From NCBI GenBank assembly GCA_013433145.1, contig CM024168.1, forward strand, positions 15,554,868-15,618,867: a stretch of 64,000 bases of DNA, in the 5' to 3' direction. The stretch is from Ascaris suum (Eukaryota > Nematoda > Chromadorea > Rhabditida > Ascarididae). Below the pieces are notes generated by a model. That model ran no database searches, was not told where the DNA came from, and saw nothing but the letters and a program-made list of their open reading frames with translations. A program made the position numbers and the translations under genes. Shown here in pieces: positions 61,605-64,000 of this stretch. The first letter of the stretch is position 1; every line of letters begins with the position of its first letter.

Positions 61605-63058
61605 CTGAACAAAAGGCGCCACTGAAATTTTAGTGCTGCAATCGGGTCGGATTTTTGTGTCATCCTAGACTTTCTATTCAGAAATATACCACCAACAGGG
61701 ATGGTAAATTAAAAAGAGACATGAACTTTAATTCGACCTTAGGTAGCCCTATAGCGGAAAAATGAAAGGCAATCTCCCAATAGGGAGTGGATTTAATCCA
61801 TCCTTAAATGACAACGTGTAAAACATCGTCTCATTTAGGTCGCAACCAAAACCAGGCCAGAGTTTGTCCACAACCCTTTTTCTTCCTCGTGAAGATTAAT
61901 GGCTCAGTAGTAGAAAGTTCATGCGCAACGAGCAATAAATACTCAAGTCTGGCAAAAGAACTCATCACTAAGGTATAAACGGAGGAGATCTCTCTTTTAA
62001 ACGTGAATTACGAGCACCGGCGTTGCCCATGCTAATTTTGGGAATTCAGCTGCCAAACGTAAGGTTGTCAGTGGGTTTCTCCTCTAGCCGGAAGAGATCG
62101 CAGATAGCTTACGTGTGTGCTAAAGTAGGCTGCAAACAATTCAAGCCACAAAACGTGCGTCGTCAGAAAATACGATAGCAAACGACACAAATGACAAGCC
62201 AGCTCTGAAGTCTGATCAATATGCAAGTTCGATGACACTGTTATTCGACTTCTTCGATTACGAGACATATTTAAAACTTTCGCCGGTAAAATCGCTTTAA
62301 TTCTGACAAGATATAGAAAAGAACACTTGGACGAGCATCACTCCGTAGATGCCCGTCACTGCTAACAACGAAAAATAAAATAAAGATGGATTCAAGATGC
62401 TAACGGCTTTTGAAGCTGATTTTGCCAGAAGTCGTTTCCATCGTTCCGAATATATGAACGCGCTAATGACGAAGACAGCTCAGCTCTGCTATCATAAAAC
62501 AACGTAGTAATAAAATATAATAAGTCGTGAACATAATAATATGGCACCGAACGAATAATCAAAACAGTACAATCAGTACATCCTCATACACATACGAGAG
62601 CAATTTCCTTATCACAACCTTCAAGAAAGGTGCAGATAGGTGAGTGCACTTGTCAAACATACGGAATTTCGGAGAGATGAGTGGAAATATGAGGGAATGG
62701 GAAGGGGGGGAGAAGGAGGATCTCACACGGTACTTTAGATGACAACACTGTACCGAGACGGTCACCGTTATAGATGTCTCACACTTCAGACAAGGAAGTG
62801 TTAAATGAGATCTTAGCAGAACTGCTATAAATATACCGTAAAATATTGTGGGATTGCAAATTTTTGGAAGTACTGGGTGAACTGGGTTTTTTTTTTTTTT
62901 TTTTTTTTTTGCGGCAACGGCGGTGCATTCGAGGAGTAAGAATTTCCGCACAAAAAGTTGGATGATCACACGTCGGCAATCACAAAGATAGGTGTAGTTA
63001 TTTCCGATTACAGTCGCGACCGGCAGCTGAATCGGGCTTAACTCATGTGTCGTGGAAG
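61605..63058. other. Upstream region of shugoshin, no gene supported
   Basis: A minus-strand ATG at 62268 begins MSRNRRSRIT, a basic start that could be a first shugoshin exon, but its donor (GTGTCA) is poor. A poly-T run lies at 62887-62910. Probably promoter and 5' flank of shugoshin. Confidence 0.35.
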
Positions 63059-63367
63059 CTAAGAAAGAGGCGCTATTGAGCCGGGCAAGTTGACATGCGG
63101 CAAACGATGAACGGATGAGTGATGCGATGTAACCGATGAATGGTGAGAAGATGGACATCGTGTGAATGAATGTGGAAATTTAAAAAGCTTGCTCTTTTGT
63201 ATCCCTATATCGTCATGTATTTCATCCCCATAAAAGAGTGTAACTTCATAGCTGTTCACATTTCGTGTACTTTCATCGATTACTACGATGAACCTTTTGC
63301 ACTCTTCTTCGTCATGAAGCATGGCGAAGAAACCATGCTTGCAATGAGATGGATTAAACATAGCCAT
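63059..63367 (-). CDS. Possible small ORF, 102 codons, unrecognised
   Basis: The ATG at 63367 has a strong vertebrate-style context (ACCATGG) and the first 60 or so codons look protein-like (HDEEECKRFIVVIDEST). The rest (FTRCPSSHHSSVTSHHSSVH) is lower-complexity. The opposite strand is also open over much of this stretch (63170-63541), with its own coding-like segment, so one of the two is probably a shadow, or both are. No family recognised and no splice context established. Confidence 0.25.
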   Translation of the reverse strand: MAMFNPSHCKHGFFAMLHDEEECKRFIVVIDESTRNVNSYEVTLFYGDEIHDDIGIQKSKLFKFPHSFTRCPSSHHSSVTSHHSSVHRLPHVNLPGSIAPLS

Positions 63368-63544
63368 GGTTTCGGGCAAGTTGAGCGCGGTCGTCCGGGC
63401 GGGATACGGGCACCAAAATATGATTACGTATTCAACCCGGTCTCAATGCAATTCCGTTTTAAAAAGTCCGTCACTTCGAATTTGGGATACAACCCTCTAC
63501 GTCAGTCTATCACATGGTGGTGCAACTATTTCGTGCACTAGTAT

Positions 63545-64000
63545 GACAGGTTGGGAAACTTATCACGAAATCTAGGATGCGAGCGCATACCGCTAGTAGA
63601 AAACGGAAATTTTCTGGAACATATGCTTGATGACGGTTTCCCTAACTATGCGTCCTTCGTTCACTCATTTGCCCTCATACATAGCTGTGTTTTAACATTT
63701 GTGGATAGCATAAGCTCATCGCCTCCTCCCCTTCCAGAAATGCTCCAATAAAAGCTACTGCAGATCCTAAGATGCGGTATTTCTTGTGGGCTTTATTTTA
63801 CTTCAACCGGCTGATCAAAACGAAAAACAGCGCCCTCAAAACAAAAACAACGAAAATATATTAGGTACATCGAATGAGTATTGCTTTGAGCACGAATCAT
63901 ATATTAATAGGCACCAAAAAACGATCGCTCAATTCTTACTGCATCACCACACCCCGAAAGTCCAAAAAAAAATCGACTTGATAGTTGTCGTTCACATTTC
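63545..64000. other. Window edge, nothing recognised
   Basis: AT-rich sequence. A plus-strand frame at 63551-63751 has no domain content, and AATAAA-like CCAATAAA occurs near 63747. No feature can be supported. Confidence 0.3.

Overview
The window is eukaryotic nuclear DNA, almost certainly from a nematode. It is AT-rich, with T-rich introns on the sense strand, many small in-phase exons, terse acceptors (TTTTCAG, TTTAG, even AAG and GAG), long (TA)n tracts and an ASABF-type antimicrobial peptide gene. The generous intron lengths, including one of 13.8 kb, fit ascaridid, spirurid or strongylid parasites better than Caenorhabditis, but the species is not identified.

Positions 1-43.6 kb, + strand: one large gene for the ARID1/BAF250/Osa (C. 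elegans LET-526) subunit of the SWI/SNF (BAF) chromatin-remodelling complex. I resolve 29 phase-compatible coding exons (6423-43621) giving 5,043 nt, or 1,680 residues plus stop, in one frame. In order they encode a Pro/Gly/Gln/Ser-rich N-terminus, the ARID DNA-binding domain (exons at 12871-14478), a long Gln/Pro/Tyr-rich linker, the conserved C-terminal ARID1 (BAF250_C, armadillo-like) domain (about 32500-41560) and an acidic/basic nematode-type tail. The true 5' end of the longest form is not seen. Two ATG-initiated exons, at 7477-8137 and 22335-22827, end with phase-1 donors that match the next phase-1 acceptor. They look like alternative first exons. The second would make a form without the ARID domain, from an internal promoter in the 13.8-kb intron.

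Positions 43.6-49 kb: a probable long 3' UTR (AATAAA at 45812 and 45971), then intergenic sequence.

Positions 49.4-50.5 kb, - strand: a tiny two-exon gene, too short for long-ORF searches, for a secreted eight-cysteine peptide of the ASABF/ABF (CS-alpha-beta defensin-like) family. This is innate immunity and unrelated to its neighbours.

Positions 56.2-61.6 kb, - strand: a multi-exon shugoshin (SGO-1-like) gene. It is recognised from an N-terminal coiled coil and the diagnostic basic C-terminal SGO motif; one or more middle exons are not resolved. Shugoshin and ARID1 converge, with the peptide gene between them.

The rest is intron or intergenic sequence with microsatellites, a purine-rich degenerate repeat, hairpins, a foldback element and a decayed 240-codon reading frame inside the large ARID1 intron.
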